From the NCBI GenBank assembly GCA_017163975.1, contig JAFFSR010000291.1:2919001-2983000 (forward strand): a stretch of 64,000 nucleotides of DNA, given 5' to 3'. The DNA comes from Anastatus disparis. Taxonomy: Eukaryota > Arthropoda > Insecta > Hymenoptera > Eupelmidae. Positions within the stretch are counted from its first letter, which is position 1. The number at the start of each line of letters is the position of its first letter. The position numbers and the translations under genes are program-made. The notes under the pieces are model-generated. The model was not told the origin of the DNA. It saw nothing but the letters and a program-made list of their open reading frames with translations, and ran no database searches. This document shows, piece after piece, positions 1 to 11,261 of the stretch.

Positions 1-467
1 ATTTCAAAGCAATTGCTATTATTAAATATACATGTATCAATTATTAAAATATATACGCGCATAAAATCAATTATATTAAAAGTGTTAAAAAATATCAATA
101 AACCTCGAGGATCTATTACATATTGTGCCTATTCATTTGTCTGCCCATACCTAGCACCAATCTACTGAGAAATACTACAAGGTAAGAATATATAATTATT
201 TAATAAACTCTTTATTTCAAGAATTAAGTTTATCCTTTAATAATATTCAATCGTGAGAGCGATTTCGTTCAATTAAATATTGGTGGAGTTTTTCCACCAC
301 TAGATTCATACATCTCTATCTTTATATATTTTATAAATAAATTCAATATTTTAAACATACATAATTTATATATATATATTTAATGCAATTAATTAATATA
401 ATTAAATAACATATACACATTTATTTACACACTTTTATTTAGTCCTGGTGCAAGCCAGGACTTAACA
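1..467 (+). repeat. 5' long terminal repeat (partial)
   Basis: Direct copy of 6298-6762. It ends in ...CTTAACA, giving a canonical CA terminus, and the next bases are a candidate primer-binding site. The first roughly 42 bp of the LTR lie outside the window, judging from the 3' copy. The only difference seen from the 3' copy is two extra bases in a TA run near 370-380. Confidence 0.9.
441..462 (+). other. stem-loop near the LTR 3' end
   Basis: AGTCCTGG, loop TGCAAG, then CCAGGACT form a perfect 8-bp stem with a 6-nt loop, five bases before the LTR end. It is repeated in the 3' LTR at about 6735-6757. Its position near the R/U5 end suggests an RNA-level role, but that is inference. Confidence 0.6.
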
Positions 468-470
468 TTT

Positions 471-488
471 TGGTTCCGGTACAAATTG
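471..488 (+). other. candidate primer-binding site
   Basis: TGGTTCCGGTACAAATTG begins three bases after the LTR end. TGG is the complement of a tRNA 3' CCA, as in most LTR elements. I cannot name the primer tRNA from memory, so this rests on position and the TGG start. Confidence 0.45.
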
Positions 489-619
489 TTTTAATTGAGA
501 AATCGTATTGAAAATATTGAAGGATAATCAAAGAAAATTTATAATTCTTTACCTATATATATATAAAGTGCATAAAAATATATTCGAAGGGCTTATAATA
601 CAGTGTTCAAAAGTGTGTT

Positions 620-1005
620 AATTAACCGCCAAGTGCGTCAAATAAAATATTATATATTAAAGGCATTAATCAAATAAATATACATAAAATTAAACGCGAA
701 GTGCATTATTAAAAGCGAATAGCGTCATTGAAAATAAAAATATTATACGCGAAGTGTATTATCAAATACAAATAGCGTCATCGAAAATAAAAATATTAAA
801 CGCGAAGTGTATTATCAAATACGAATAGTGTATTAAACGCGAAGTGTATTATCAAATACGAATAGTGTTATTAAAAATAAATTATTAAACACGAAGTGTA
901 TCATTAAATACAAATAGTGTAAAAAAATAAAATTAATATATTATACGCATGGTGCGTAATTGAAATAATTTTTATATACGCGAAATTGCGCGATTTAAAA
1001 TCATA
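620..1005 (+). repeat. 53-bp tandem repeats in the LTR-element leader
   Basis: Units beginning TAAACGCGAAGTG or TATACGCGAAGTG start near 690, 744, 797, 833, 886, 942 and 974, with a degenerate one near 622. Typical spacing is 53-56 bp, with two shortened units. Each unit is itself a dimer of two similar halves of about 26 bp (ACGCGAAGTGTATTATC and ACGAATAGTGTTATT). The tract lies between the primer-binding site and the Gag start, where packaging or transcription signals of LTR elements often lie. Confidence 0.8.
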
Positions 1006-2024
1006 TAATACAATTTACATAAAAAAATTGTTAATAAAAATAAATGTAAAATCATCAAATCAATAAATAAATCTATATTTTAGCAAGAATAATTATAAAT
1101 AAGAAATCAAGTAAAAATTACAAATTCTTTTATAAACTGATTTCAAATAATATCATTTAATTAGTGCATTGAGAAATTACACCAGATATCAATAATTTTT
1201 GCATAATAATTTAATTTTAAAAGTGAAGTAAATTTCAAGTTCACGATTAATAAAAGAAATAAAAAGGAAAGTTGACTAAACAGTAAAAATTCAATATCAT
1301 TTAAAATATTGAGTTATATTAAATAATACTAAAAACATATAAATTTTTATGAAAAGAATATAAAGTAAATTTAAAGATACCAAAATAAAGTAAACAGACT
1401 GCATAGACAGTTGTCATCAAAACATTGCAAGTGTATTGAACTGCGAAAATACAAGCTTAGCAAAATTTCTTTTTTACCGTACGCTATCGTATAGGTAGAG
1501 CAGCAGTGAGTTAATGTCAAATTTCAAAACATAGATCAGCAAAATTCTTTACGTTTATATAAGAATAGTAGGTCAGTGTCAAAGAATTGTTAATAACGTA
1601 TGTTTACAAACGGCATTTAAAAAAAAAAGAGAAACACAGTCAGCAATATTTATAATTTTTAAACTTACAATTTCATGTACAAAATTTAATATTTCAAATA
1701 AATACAATTCTTCATTTTTAATTAAATAATGAAGATTTCAAATGAGTAAAATAAATTTTAATCAGATAACAAATTATATAAAAGAAAATAGAAAAAAGAA
1801 AACATGATATTAATAAGACCATTTAAACATTATTGATGCAAAATGAATTACATATATCTTAATAAATAAGAATAGTATATATTCTGCTACAGAATAAAAT
1901 GAATATCTATCAATCTAAAAATATCCATAATAATAAATCATCTCTTACATTAATTTAATAAAATGCTAACATTAATTAAACATATTAAATTTTCCTGATG
2001 AAAAATTAAAATATAAAAATCATA
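1006..2024 (+). other. AT-rich untranslated leader before gag
   Basis: About 1 kb with no ORF of note, strongly A/T rich and full of short upstream stops. It contains no recognisable gene. With the repeat tract it makes an unusually long leader of about 1.5 kb for the downstream ORF. Confidence 0.6.
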
Positions 2025-3596
2025 ATGGAGGAGAATGATGATGATATATTTGAAGTTTTACCAATATTTGATGGTAAAAACATGCCACCCAGAGAATATA
2101 TTAATCAAATAAAATTAGCAAGAAGTTTAGCAAATGATCAAAGGAAACTGTTTTTAATTGCAAAGTGGAAACTTATTGGAAGTAACATCTTTTCTATTAT
2201 ACATCGAGCAAAAATCAACAACATAGATGATTTTATAATAGCATTAAATATTCTGTATCCAAATGATGAACTTACTTACTATGAACAAAAAAATTATTGT
2301 ATATATTGCGAAACTACAGGTCACTCACGTGAAAATTGCAAGAAAATAAGTGATTTACGACTTTTTGATCTATCGTATGATAAAAACGAAGAATACTATG
2401 ATAATACATTTGTTAATGAACCAGAAACGTCAACACATAAAACTGCAGAATTTAAAACACATAATATGAACAATCTAATTATAGACGATAAAAAGTCTAC
2501 ACCTTTTGATATAACAAATATCAAAATTAACGAAAAAGAAAATGATGGAAAAACAAATATAGAACATCAAGAAAATGTTCAAGCTAATACTATTTTATTA
2601 GCCAAGAAAACTACTAGAGAAGTTAAATACAATGAACCTCATATAAATTATATAAAAACAAAAGAATTTGAATGTACTCCAATTGAATCTGAACAAACTG
2701 AAAAATTGTTAAGTAATCAAGTTATAATACATCAAGTTTCAGCTTTAGAAGATTTCGAAACAGTGCATTCATATGTTCCAACCATAAGAAATGACACAAA
2801 AAAAATAAATTGTGTAGAAAAAGAAAAATCATATACAAATGATCTCAAACAAAATAAAGAATACGAAAATAATTTAAAAAATGCAAAAGAAGAATCAATA
2901 ATTTTCGACAATATTGGCCCATTAATGAATGACTTTATAGAATACGAAAACATAATTGAAAATTTCTTACCAGAACTGAACAACTCTGAAATAATCCAAG
3001 AGACTAATTTTGCACAAGAAGCACAAATTATTTACAGCGATAATTCTGTATTAAAATCCAATGATGGACCAGACCTTGATAAATTAATTCAACTATGTTT
3101 AAATGAAACAAATCTTGCCAGCAAAAATAATATATCCAAACTCATTAAAATCAACACGACTAATAACAAAGATGATTCTCTACAAAAAAATAATAAACTT
3201 TTGAAAATACAAAAATGCTTTACAACAAAAAGCTCTAATAATTTAAATCAAAATCAAAATAAAATGGTGTTTGATAAATATATCAAATACACTAATATTA
3301 TCAAAATAAAACCAAAACAATTAAATAATAAGACGTATCTAAAAAACAAAATTATTCCTAAAAATAAGAATATCACATTAACTCATAATCAGCAAGGTTC
3401 AAATAAAAAAATAATTGATAACAATATATTTAAAAACTTTGATTTATCATTAAAAATTGTAAATAACATCAAACAAATCAGAAACACATTTAATTTCTAC
3501 TATTATATCATGAACAAAAATTATAAATATTTTAGAAAAAAATCTTATCTCTTTTTCTCTTTTTCAGGATTTTTTGCACATTTCATAAATTTTTGA
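2025..3596 (+). CDS. Gag-like polyprotein of the LTR element
   Basis: This 523-residue ORF is uninterrupted. Residues 8-85 (LPIFDGKN... to ...ALNILYPND) resemble the helical Gag region of insect Ty3/Gypsy-type elements. Residues 92-105 form a retroviral-type zinc knuckle, CX2CX4HX4C (C92, C95, H100, C105). The remaining 400 residues are Asn/Lys/Glu-rich and probably disordered, ending in an aromatic hydrophobic stretch. A zinc knuckle so early, followed by a long low-complexity tail, is unusual: in most Gags the knuckle is near the C terminus. The ATG at 2025 is the first in frame and follows a short leader stop. Its likely role is RNA binding and particle assembly in trans with another element's Pol. 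The knuckle is seen; the Gag identity is inference from it and the LTR context. Confidence 0.7.
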   Translation: MEENDDDIFEVLPIFDGKNMPPREYINQIKLARSLANDQRKLFLIAKWKLIGSNIFSIIHRAKINNIDDFIIALNILYPNDELTYYEQKNYCIYCETTGHSRENCKKISDLRLFDLSYDKNEEYYDNTFVNEPETSTHKTAEFKTHNMNNLIIDDKKSTPFDITNIKINEKENDGKTNIEHQENVQANTILLAKKTTREVKYNEPHINYIKTKEFECTPIESEQTEKLLSNQVIIHQVSALEDFETVHSYVPTIRNDTKKINCVEKEKSYTNDLKQNKEYENNLKNAKEESIIFDNIGPLMNDFIEYENIIENFLPELNNSEIIQETNFAQEAQIIYSDNSVLKSNDGPDLDKLIQLCLNETNLASKNNISKLIKINTTNNKDDSLQKNNKLLKIQKCFTTKSSNNLNQNQNKMVFDKYIKYTNIIKIKPKQLNNKTYLKNKIIPKNKNITLTHNQQGSNKKIIDNNIFKNFDLSLKIVNNIKQIRNTFNFYYYIMNKNYKYFRKKSYLFFSFSGFFAHFINF

Positions 3597-6255
3597 ATCT
3601 CTATAATTTCATTTTTTTTTATATTCTAGTTCATTTATATTATTTATGTTTTATTGACAAACAATTTTTATAAAATAAGAAAAATCTGTAAGTTTTCAAA
3701 ATGTGGCTTGTAAATTTACGGATTGTCGATTTAAGGGTTCTATCAACTTAAATCGATCAATTTAAATAGTAAGAAATAATCACATTTAAATCAATTGATT
3801 TAATCAAATACGAATGGTTTTTAAATGAAAAATTAAGAAATTTAAATGAATATTAGTTAATAATTAAATAAAATATGTAAAATTATTATATATAGTATCT
3901 ATAATAAGATTTAAAGCTTTAAAATTCATATCAATGCATCTTACTACTTATACTTTTACTTTTTTATTTTTTCATTAACAATAAACATCTTGTAAAAGAA
4001 ATCTAACATTTATAATATTTATTAAACTTATGAATGTATATTAAGTCTTATGTTTTTATTTATAAATCAACTATTTTTGTCTCTGAATTTAAGGTATACA
4101 AGCATATATTATCTAATATATATTCGTAAAACTGATTTTATTTTTCAACACGAAAAATATATTTTCAAAAAAAAAAGAAAGGGAAAGCTACATACTTTCA
4201 TCCAAATGCAATATGAACCAATATTCAAATGAATATCTCAACTTCTAAATTTATTTAGAATTCGTATTGCAAAAATAAGAGAAAAATTATTATAAAAAAG
4301 TCTTTATTAAGACTTAGAAAAAATTTTATTTTACAATTACAATTTATGTAAAGTAAAAAAAAATGATGAACTTTATTATAAGTTCTATATGGAATGAAAG
4401 AACTATGTTCAATCTTCATTCTAAACTCTAAAATTATTTAGAGTACATATTTGTCAAAATAAAGTCAAGCAATTACAAATGATCAGTTTACGTTTAAGTT
4501 AGATTTATGTTAAACTTACCATACAAATTACAGACAAAAACAGAAAATTTTGAAACTAACTATTATTATATATAAATAAACTGAAATAATAAAATTTACT
4601 TTTTCAACTTATGTTAGATCTCTTATTATATTCTTAAAACTTATAGCTTTTCATAAATGTCAAAATAAATCTCAATAACTTGTATATATACAAAAAATTT
4701 AGTACGACTCATGATTAGATCATTATCATAACCAGATCATATTTAATATTAATTAAAATTAGAATTACGTTTTTTTATGTATCTAGATATTTTAATTTTA
4801 TACCAGACCTAAGTTCAGGTAAACTAGTTCCATTGCATTGTAAACTATATTACGTATAGGATTTAACTTTTGATTTAATAAATAAATATGTATATATAGC
4901 CACATTTAGTGTATTAAGTAAAAATATAAAAATAAGAATTTAGAAAATTTTTTTTCTTATTGCTTAGTTGTCACCTGCGCAATTATCTTAAGCCGGGAGG
5001 GAAGTGAATGAATATTCACTTATATTCAAACAATTATAAGAATCTATAAATTATATCCGACTGTTATTTTTGAAAAAAAAAAAAAAACATTTCTTATATT
5101 TGAACTTGAACAATTATTATTATTCTGACAAATCTGATATTATTTTATAATTATTTTACATGGCATGTTATTTGTTATTTTTGTTACGAAATATCTCATA
5201 AGCTAGATAGAGAATACAAGATTTATAAACATATTAAAAAAATATTTATAAGCAAAATCACGAATTATTTAAGGCGATCTCTAATTAGAAAAAAAAAACC
5301 ATATCATGTTTAAAATATTACAAATTTAAAATAACAATATAATTAAAGAATTTTTCATCTTTTTTTTTTCCATACCAATACTCATAAATTATTAAACAAT
5401 TATAAAATGGAAAGATATATCGAATAATTGAGACATTCAAATAAAATATTTTACTTAAATAGATTTTAAGATATTTATGTAAATTGATCAATAACTAAAA
5501 AAATTGTTATTACATTTAAAGTTTTCTTTAGTTACTTCTCGTACCGATAAGCAACATCTTAAGCCCCAAGGTGTTACGTCACGACGTATCTTTTATTTCA
5601 AGTTTTTTATTCTAAAATATGCAGTTATTGATCAATCAGATAATTTAACTTAATAAGCATATTGTAATCATTTTGTTTTTAAGAAACAGAAGAAAGTGTA
5701 ATTCGGTCTACAAAATTAACAAAACAAGAACGGTACAAAACCACATGAACCAGATTTATCATGTTAACCACACCATTCAATAAGAGTCAAAATGCATAAT
5801 AAGCATTGCTCCATCGATTGACATCCATTGACATCGATTGAATATACAGTTCCTGATTAATTTTTTAGATTTTAATCGTAATATTGTAAATGTTCAATAA
5901 TTGACCTATCTTTTATTTTTTCGATTGCCTATTCTTCTGATATGCAATCTCTTGAGCACCGAGGTGTTACGTCACAAACGTATCGTTTTTATTAACATTG
6001 GTAAATCAAATTCCTCAATTATTGAACACTCGCATTATTTCAGCGAAATTAAGTAGATCATCAGAAAAGAATCGAAACGTATGTTTCGAAATTTCAAAAT
6101 GAATTTTACAAATCTCAAAAACATTACGAAACATATTATTAAAATTTAAGAAAATTTATAAATAAAAATTGATGTAAAAGACAATAAAATCTTATAAACA
6201 AAGATAAGTATAAAACCAAATTGAGATCATCGAAAAAACGGAATATTACCCCGGG
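3597..6255 (+). other. non-coding internal 3' region of the LTR element
   Basis: About 2.6 kb of AT-rich sequence with no frame that resembles pol or env; the few 60-residue ORFs look random. The only structured features noted are a repeated GTGTTACGTCAC motif at 5571 and 5964, and a small palindrome, AGTGAAT..ATTCACT, near 5004. The polypurine tract before the 3' LTR is weak. Confidence 0.6.
5559..5990 (+). repeat. duplicated TTACGTCA-containing motif
   Basis: Two copies of AGC-CC-AGGTGTTACGTCAC followed by ACGTATC lie at 5562-5590 and 5955-5984, about 393 bp apart, in otherwise low-complexity DNA. TTACGTCA resembles a CRE/ATF-type bZIP site. Any regulatory role is speculative. Confidence 0.4.
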
Positions 6256-6762
6256 TGTCTTATTGGTAATACGTTTACACTGCCCGCCAAGTTTTATATT
6301 TCAAAGCAATTGCTATTATTAAATATACATGTATCAATTATTAAAATATATACGCGCATAAAATCAATTATATTAAAAGTGTTAAAAAATATCAATAAAC
6401 CTCGAGGATCTATTACATATTGTGCCTATTCATTTGTCTGCCCATACCTAGCACCAATCTACTGAGAAATACTACAAGGTAAGAATATATAATTATTTAA
6501 TAAACTCTTTATTTCAAGAATTAAGTTTATCCTTTAATAATATTCAATCGTGAGAGCGATTTCGTTCAATTAAATATTGGTGGAGTTTTTCCACCACTAG
6601 ATTCATACATCTCTATCTTTATATATTTTATAAATAAATTCAATATTTTAAACATACATAATTTATATATATATTTAATGCAATTAATTAATATAATTAA
6701 ATAACATATACACATTTATTTACACACTTTTATTTAGTCCTGGTGCAAGCCAGGACTTAACA
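6256..6762 (+). repeat. 3' long terminal repeat
   Basis: The LTR runs from TGTCTTATTGG to ...GACTTAACA, about 507 bp, with TGT/ACA termini. The start is placed at the first TGT after CCCCGGG and cannot be checked against the 5' copy, whose start is off the window. The segment 6298-6762 matches 1-467. Confidence 0.8.
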
Positions 6763-6844
6763 CTGAATTGATTAAGCATTGTTTGAAACGTGTAAAAACC
6801 AAAAATATCGTTACATGATGTTTTGGCATGATAAATCATCTGAG

Positions 6845-6870
6845 AAATCAGGTGATTCATCACCTGATTT
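6845..6870. other. perfect 12-bp hairpin
   Basis: AAATCAGGTGAT, two loop bases, then ATCACCTGATTT. It lies in host DNA just outside the LTR element. Function unknown. Confidence 0.5.
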
Positions 6871-6942
6871 TTAACAGGGAACATAATAATTAAATGTCAC
6901 TCGCATGTAAATAACCATTTCTAGTTATTTAGGGGTGAGTAT

Positions 6943-7188
6943 TGTGGGCACACACACATATGTATGTATACGGCAGGCGTAAGTGCCACGCGCAACTAGT
7001 GGCACGCAAGCGAGCGACATAGAGCGCTATGTGAGCGCTATAAGGAGAGCACGACTCTGTCAAGCTAGCGAGCATACAGACTGTTCTCGACCCGCATCAA
7101 GTTAAGTACTATCTGTCTTGTACTCTCAGGTGAACCAAGCGTTGTAGTAAGGAGTAGTATTTAATAAACTGCAATTATCTGTATTACA
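6943..7188 (+). mobile_element. possible solo LTR
   Basis: The segment starts TGTGGGCACACAC and ends ATCTGTATTACA (TGT...ACA). It contains GC-richer sequence and an AATAAA signal about 25 bp before the end, as LTRs do. I see no target duplication and no second copy in the window, so this is a weak call based on composition and termini. Confidence 0.3.
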
Positions 7189-7962
7189 GCTTGGAGTTGT
7201 ATTTTTTTCTTGGATCTCTTCCTCATCCTCATCCTTGAGTGTCTAGGAGACCAAACCCGCATTATTTTTTTAAAATTCTTTTAAAATTTTTTAAATTTAT
7301 TTATTCATTTAAAAAAAATTTTTTTATTGAATTTTTGGTATTTTTTTATTAAATGTTGTAACTTAGCACGTTTAAGGGTTTCGTGTCAGATGAAAATTTT
7401 TTCATCACCAGCTTATTGGAATCAACAAAAAACTCATGAGCATCATGAATTCCAGTGACTGAAGGTGGATTAGCAAATCTTCTAGTTCTTGGTAAAAATT
7501 TTCATTATAAACTGGTCATATTTTAACCAGTTTTTTCAAAATCGGTTAATAATTGAACAACAATCAATAGAAAATAGTCAGTTTATCTGCTAACTGCCGA
7601 CGGTTAATGGTCAAAAACTAGCAAAATAATATCCATCGCAAAATAATAATTTTACTAAATATATACTTTATTTAATTAAAAAAATCAAATTGAATAAAAA
7701 TAATCACTTCAAATCAAATTAATAGTGTATTTCTTACCGGGTCGGAATAATATATTTCTTTCCTGACCAGATATATTTTTACATTGTAAAGTATATCTTT
7801 ATATTGTATTATAATACTAACTAAATACTAGATGCAGTTTCTTGTAAATAAACTTTCCTTGACCTGGAGGTCATCCTGGCCACCTGGACATCATCTCCAG
7901 GAAGTGACTAAAATTTCTATATTTTCAATTATAATACAAGATGCGCTTCTCCGTAGTCAATG
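7189..7962. other. no gene seen
   Basis: AT-rich DNA with homopolymer runs. A short GC-rich imperfect hairpin (CCTGGAGG...CCTCCAGG-like) lies at about 7861-7905. The 69-residue ORF over 7832-8041 has no recognisable features. Confidence 0.5.
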
Positions 7963-9497
7963 TAGGCCAGTCAATAGACCGAAAAAAAGTCTTATTTTGC
8001 CAAAATTAGTAACCAACAACGACCTATGCGATCATTTATAAGATAGTCCGTAGATGTTTACTTATATGTTTTGGACTAGCAACTATGATTTATTAATTAG
8101 TTATTAACAAATTATTGCAAAAAACACGTTTTTTTTTGTTTTTTGCTAATAAAACGTAAACTATTTGACGAATCATTATGGTGTCAATGGGAAAGTTGTA
8201 GAGAGTTAAATTATCAACAAAACGAGAGGTCAAAAGACCCGATCGGTTCATTAGAATCGAAAAAAAATTCGGAAAAACCGGAAAATTTTTTATTTTTTTT
8301 AAAAATTCATAACTCTGTTGTTTATGAATATTAAGAGCTGAAATTTGGCACAGTAGTAGAAAATTATATCTACTTTTAACATGCCAAAGGCAGGTACTAT
8401 TTGATAATTAGTTTCTGCGCAATTGCAATTTTTTTTTTTTCGGTATTCTTCCCTTCTTTATATTACCGATTGAGAACGTCATACATACATTTTTAAAACG
8501 GTTTTGAAAACTAGAAACAATATACTATTAAACATATATTCTAAGTTTCCATTAAAATTGTGTAAAAAGGGTGAAATATGCACTCGAACATCGATGTGAA
8601 CGGTTGAGTGCGCGGTGCATAGCAAAAAGTGGAGATGGAGGAGAAAGGATATATATAGATATACCAGCTTTTAACTAGCTTGTTCTTGGCGATTAATGCA
8701 CTTATATTAAAGTGTTTTTTTTTAATTAGAGTATTTTTTACCGAGGAATCTGATATCCTATTTAGATTTCACGAATAATGAAATCTAAAGGTATTTTCAG
8801 ATTTCGGAGTTATATATATCCTTTCTCCTCCATCCCCACTTTTTGCTGTGTACCGCGCACTCGACCGTTCACATCGATGTTCGAGTGCATATTTCACCCT
8901 TTTTACACAATTTTAATGGAAACTTAGAATATATGTTTAATAGTATATTGTTTCTAGTTTTCAAAACCGTTTTAAAAATGTATGTATGACGTTCTCAATC
9001 GGTAATATAAAGAAGGGAAGAATACCGAAAAAAAAAAAATTGCAATTGCGCAGAAACTAATTATCAAATAGTACCTACCTTTGGCATGTTGAAAGAAGAT
9101 ATAATTATCTACTACTGTGCCAAATTTCAGCTCTTAATATTCATAAACAACAGAGTTATGAATTTTTTAAAAAAATGAAAAATTTTCCGGTTTTTCCGAA
9201 TTTTCTTCGGTTCTAATAAACCGATCGGATCGTTTGACCTCTCGTTTTGTTGATAATTTAATTCTCTACAACTTTCCTATTGACACCATAATGATTCGTC
9301 AAATAGTTTACGTTTTATAAGCAAAAAACCAAAAAAAACGCGTTTTTTGCACTAATTTGTTAATAATTAATTAATAAATCATAGTTGCTAGTCCAAAACA
9401 TATAAGTAAACATCCATGGACTATCTTTTAAATGATCGCATAGGTCGTTGCTGGTTACTAATTTTGGCAGAAGAATACCCTATTTTGACTGGCCTAA
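7963..9497. mobile_element. large foldback element, arms about 690 bp
   Basis: The left arm 7963-8659 reads as the near-perfect reverse complement of 8811-9497, with a 151-bp spacer. Landmarks: TTTTGGACTAGCAACTATG at about 8068 returns inverted at about 9385, and CACTCGAACATCGATGTGAAC at 8581 returns inverted at about 8870. No transposase lies inside. The outer edges fade at GTAGGCCAGTC / GACTGGCCTA and no target duplication is obvious. It is probably a non-autonomous foldback or MITE; a tail-to-tail duplication cannot be excluded. Confidence 0.85.
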
Positions 9498-10419
9498 TGC
9501 CTCGCTGACCTAGAGGTTGGTCATGTTACCTAAACGTAATATCAACGCACTAGTATATGTGCACGGATATATGTCAATATACAAAAATATATATCTATTA
9601 TTTTGCTATATTTCGATCAGTTTTTGACTATATTTATTGACAAAAAAAAGAACTGGTTAATAAATGATGAATGACCATTTTTGAATGGTCTCTTTTCTAT
9701 CAGGGGTTAAAAATTTTTTTGCCTTATATTACATTTTTTGATCATAAAAAAAATTTTATATTTTTTAAATGGTTTTTCACCCACGCAAGGAGAAATCCAA
9801 TTGTTAAGAGTGCTTCCGTTGGTTAAGCTTGTAAGCTAGCATAGTAAGCATCAGTTTTGAATCGGCCAGCTACAGAATCACATGAAATTTGCCGTGTGCT
9901 ACAGGGTAAGTATGCCATTCAGCATCAAGACCAAAGTCATGTTTTTGGTGCATTAAGTTCGACATTTAATATTTATTTTTATAATGCTGTCTTGCATTAT
10001 CTGAAATATAAATAATCTTTCAAACTTTGGGACATAATTTTTTTATTTCAGGTATGATAATTTGTTGCATGACATAAACTGTATTTGTATCGTGAGCTTT
10101 ACAGTCCGATAATAATATGAAACTTTGATGCTTCTATTTGTTTTCTTTTTTATAATATATGAACACAAAATGTATACTAAATTCTTTGTTATTAAAATGA
10201 AAACCTTGCACGGCATTCTGTGCAACAAAAGCGCAATTTTCTGAAATGTCATAATGCAACATTGTTTTTGCTCTATAAGATTTTCCCTAAGACTCTTTAT
10301 GTACTTAGATTGCTTATTGGTGATAAATGGTATGTAATAAACCTATTTAAATAAAATCTAAATTGACTTATAAATTCTTGTATAAGAAGACAATGATTTT
10401 GAAGAGTACATCGCCGACA
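9498..10419. other. no gene seen
   Basis: AT-rich sequence without recognised features. The short ORF on the minus strand at 10043-10252 has no motif. Confidence 0.5.
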
Positions 10420-10760
10420 TAGCATGAAAGATTCAGGAAGCTTCCCAGCGAAAGATTCAAGGAATATTCCAGTGTAAGTTTTCAGCAAGCTTTCTACAAA
10501 TTTCATAAAACTTAAACATAAAAGGTTACATTGAAATATTCCACTAAAGCTTCCTGGAAACTTCCCGAAAGCATGCGCGAAATATTCTAAATATAGAAAA
10601 TTGAAATCTCCCACAAAGCTTACAGCAAGATTGCATGGAACGTTAGAAGAATATTCCTGCGAAGATTACCATTGAACTTGAGTGAATCTTCCAGCAATCT
10701 TGCAGCAATAAAATATTCCACTGAATCTTCCTGGAGACTTTCACGGAAGATTATAATAAA
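10420..10760. repeat. cluster of GAAGMTTC / GGAATATTCC palindromes (first)
   Basis: Many short palindromic words of the form GGAAGCTTCC, GAAAGATTC, GGAATATTCC and CTTCCTGG recur every 10-40 bp. The GAAnnTTC core matches the spacing within heat-shock elements, but the spacing between words is irregular. The 105-residue minus-strand ORF here is an artefact of the repeats. Confidence 0.6.
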
Positions 10761-11023
10761 TAACTTCCAGTGATTTTTTATATAATATTACATATACGTT
10801 AATAAATATAAATAAATAGTTTTATTGAAAATATGTTAACAAACTATAATAAATTTAGCTGATATTTAAAGAAAATATTAAAATCATCGCTTTAGATATT
10901 ATAGATTTTATGTATAAAATTTAAGTTTTACTTTTAGAAATAAAATACTTGTTAAATTATTTTTCCATATTTGAAAATCCAAATTTTTTTTATCAATTTT
11001 TTTATAAATAAATTGTAGAACTT
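10761..11023. other. no gene seen
   Basis: AT-rich spacer between the first palindrome cluster and the SINE. Nothing recognised. Confidence 0.4.
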
Positions 11024-11211
11024 GGTGGTGTGGTGACTAAAGGTGCGGGACTCGTATTCTCGTTGGCGCGAGATTGATTCTCAGTCTGCTAGCTATTTTC
11101 ACTGACTCTGCCGTGGGTTGACACCACGTTAAATAATGCCGCTGTGTTGTCTTAAATGTGAATATTTAAATGCAAAGGGCAGTAATACCCGTTAATTTGA
11201 AGAAAAAAAAA
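11024..11211 (+). mobile_element. tRNA-derived SINE (diverged)
   Basis: The head GGTGGTGTGGTGACTAAAGG...GCGGGACTCG resembles a tRNA 5' half with a polymerase III A box. AGATTGATTCTCAGTC about 40 bp on resembles a B box (GGTTCGATTCC). A tRNA-unrelated body follows, containing TGGGTTGACACCACG, and then an A-rich tail (11202-11211). This is SINE architecture, with internal promoter and retroposed tail. The B box is mutated, so this copy is likely inactive. The source tRNA is not identified. Confidence 0.6.
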
Positions 11212-11261
11212 TTGAATATTTTTATAATTTGGAAATTTTATTTGTTAGAGTTGAGAGAAAT

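Larger units (their letters stand above)
1..6762 (+). mobile_element. LTR retrotransposon with gag only (non-autonomous, TR-GAG-like)
   Basis: Positions 1-467 and 6298-6762 are direct repeats that read the same except for one TA step in a TA run, so they are the two LTRs of one young insertion. The 5' LTR is cut by the window edge; the 3' LTR appears to begin TGTC at 6256 and end AACA at 6762. Between them lie a long AT-rich leader with tandem repeats (468-2024), one Gag-like ORF (2025-3596) and about 2.6 kb without coding potential (3597-6255). No protease, reverse transcriptase, RNase H, integrase or envelope motif is seen in any frame. Near-identical LTRs with no pol suggest that proteins from another element drove its recent movement. 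Superfamily is uncertain; Ty3/Gypsy-like is my best guess from the Gag. Confidence 0.85.

Noticed and set aside
10297..10614. 105-residue ORF on the minus strand
   Set aside because: Runs across the GAAGMTTC palindrome cluster; composition follows the repeat and no domain is seen.
11024..11100. Functional tRNA gene
   Set aside because: A and B box-like words are present, but the cloverleaf is degraded and followed by a SINE body and A tail.
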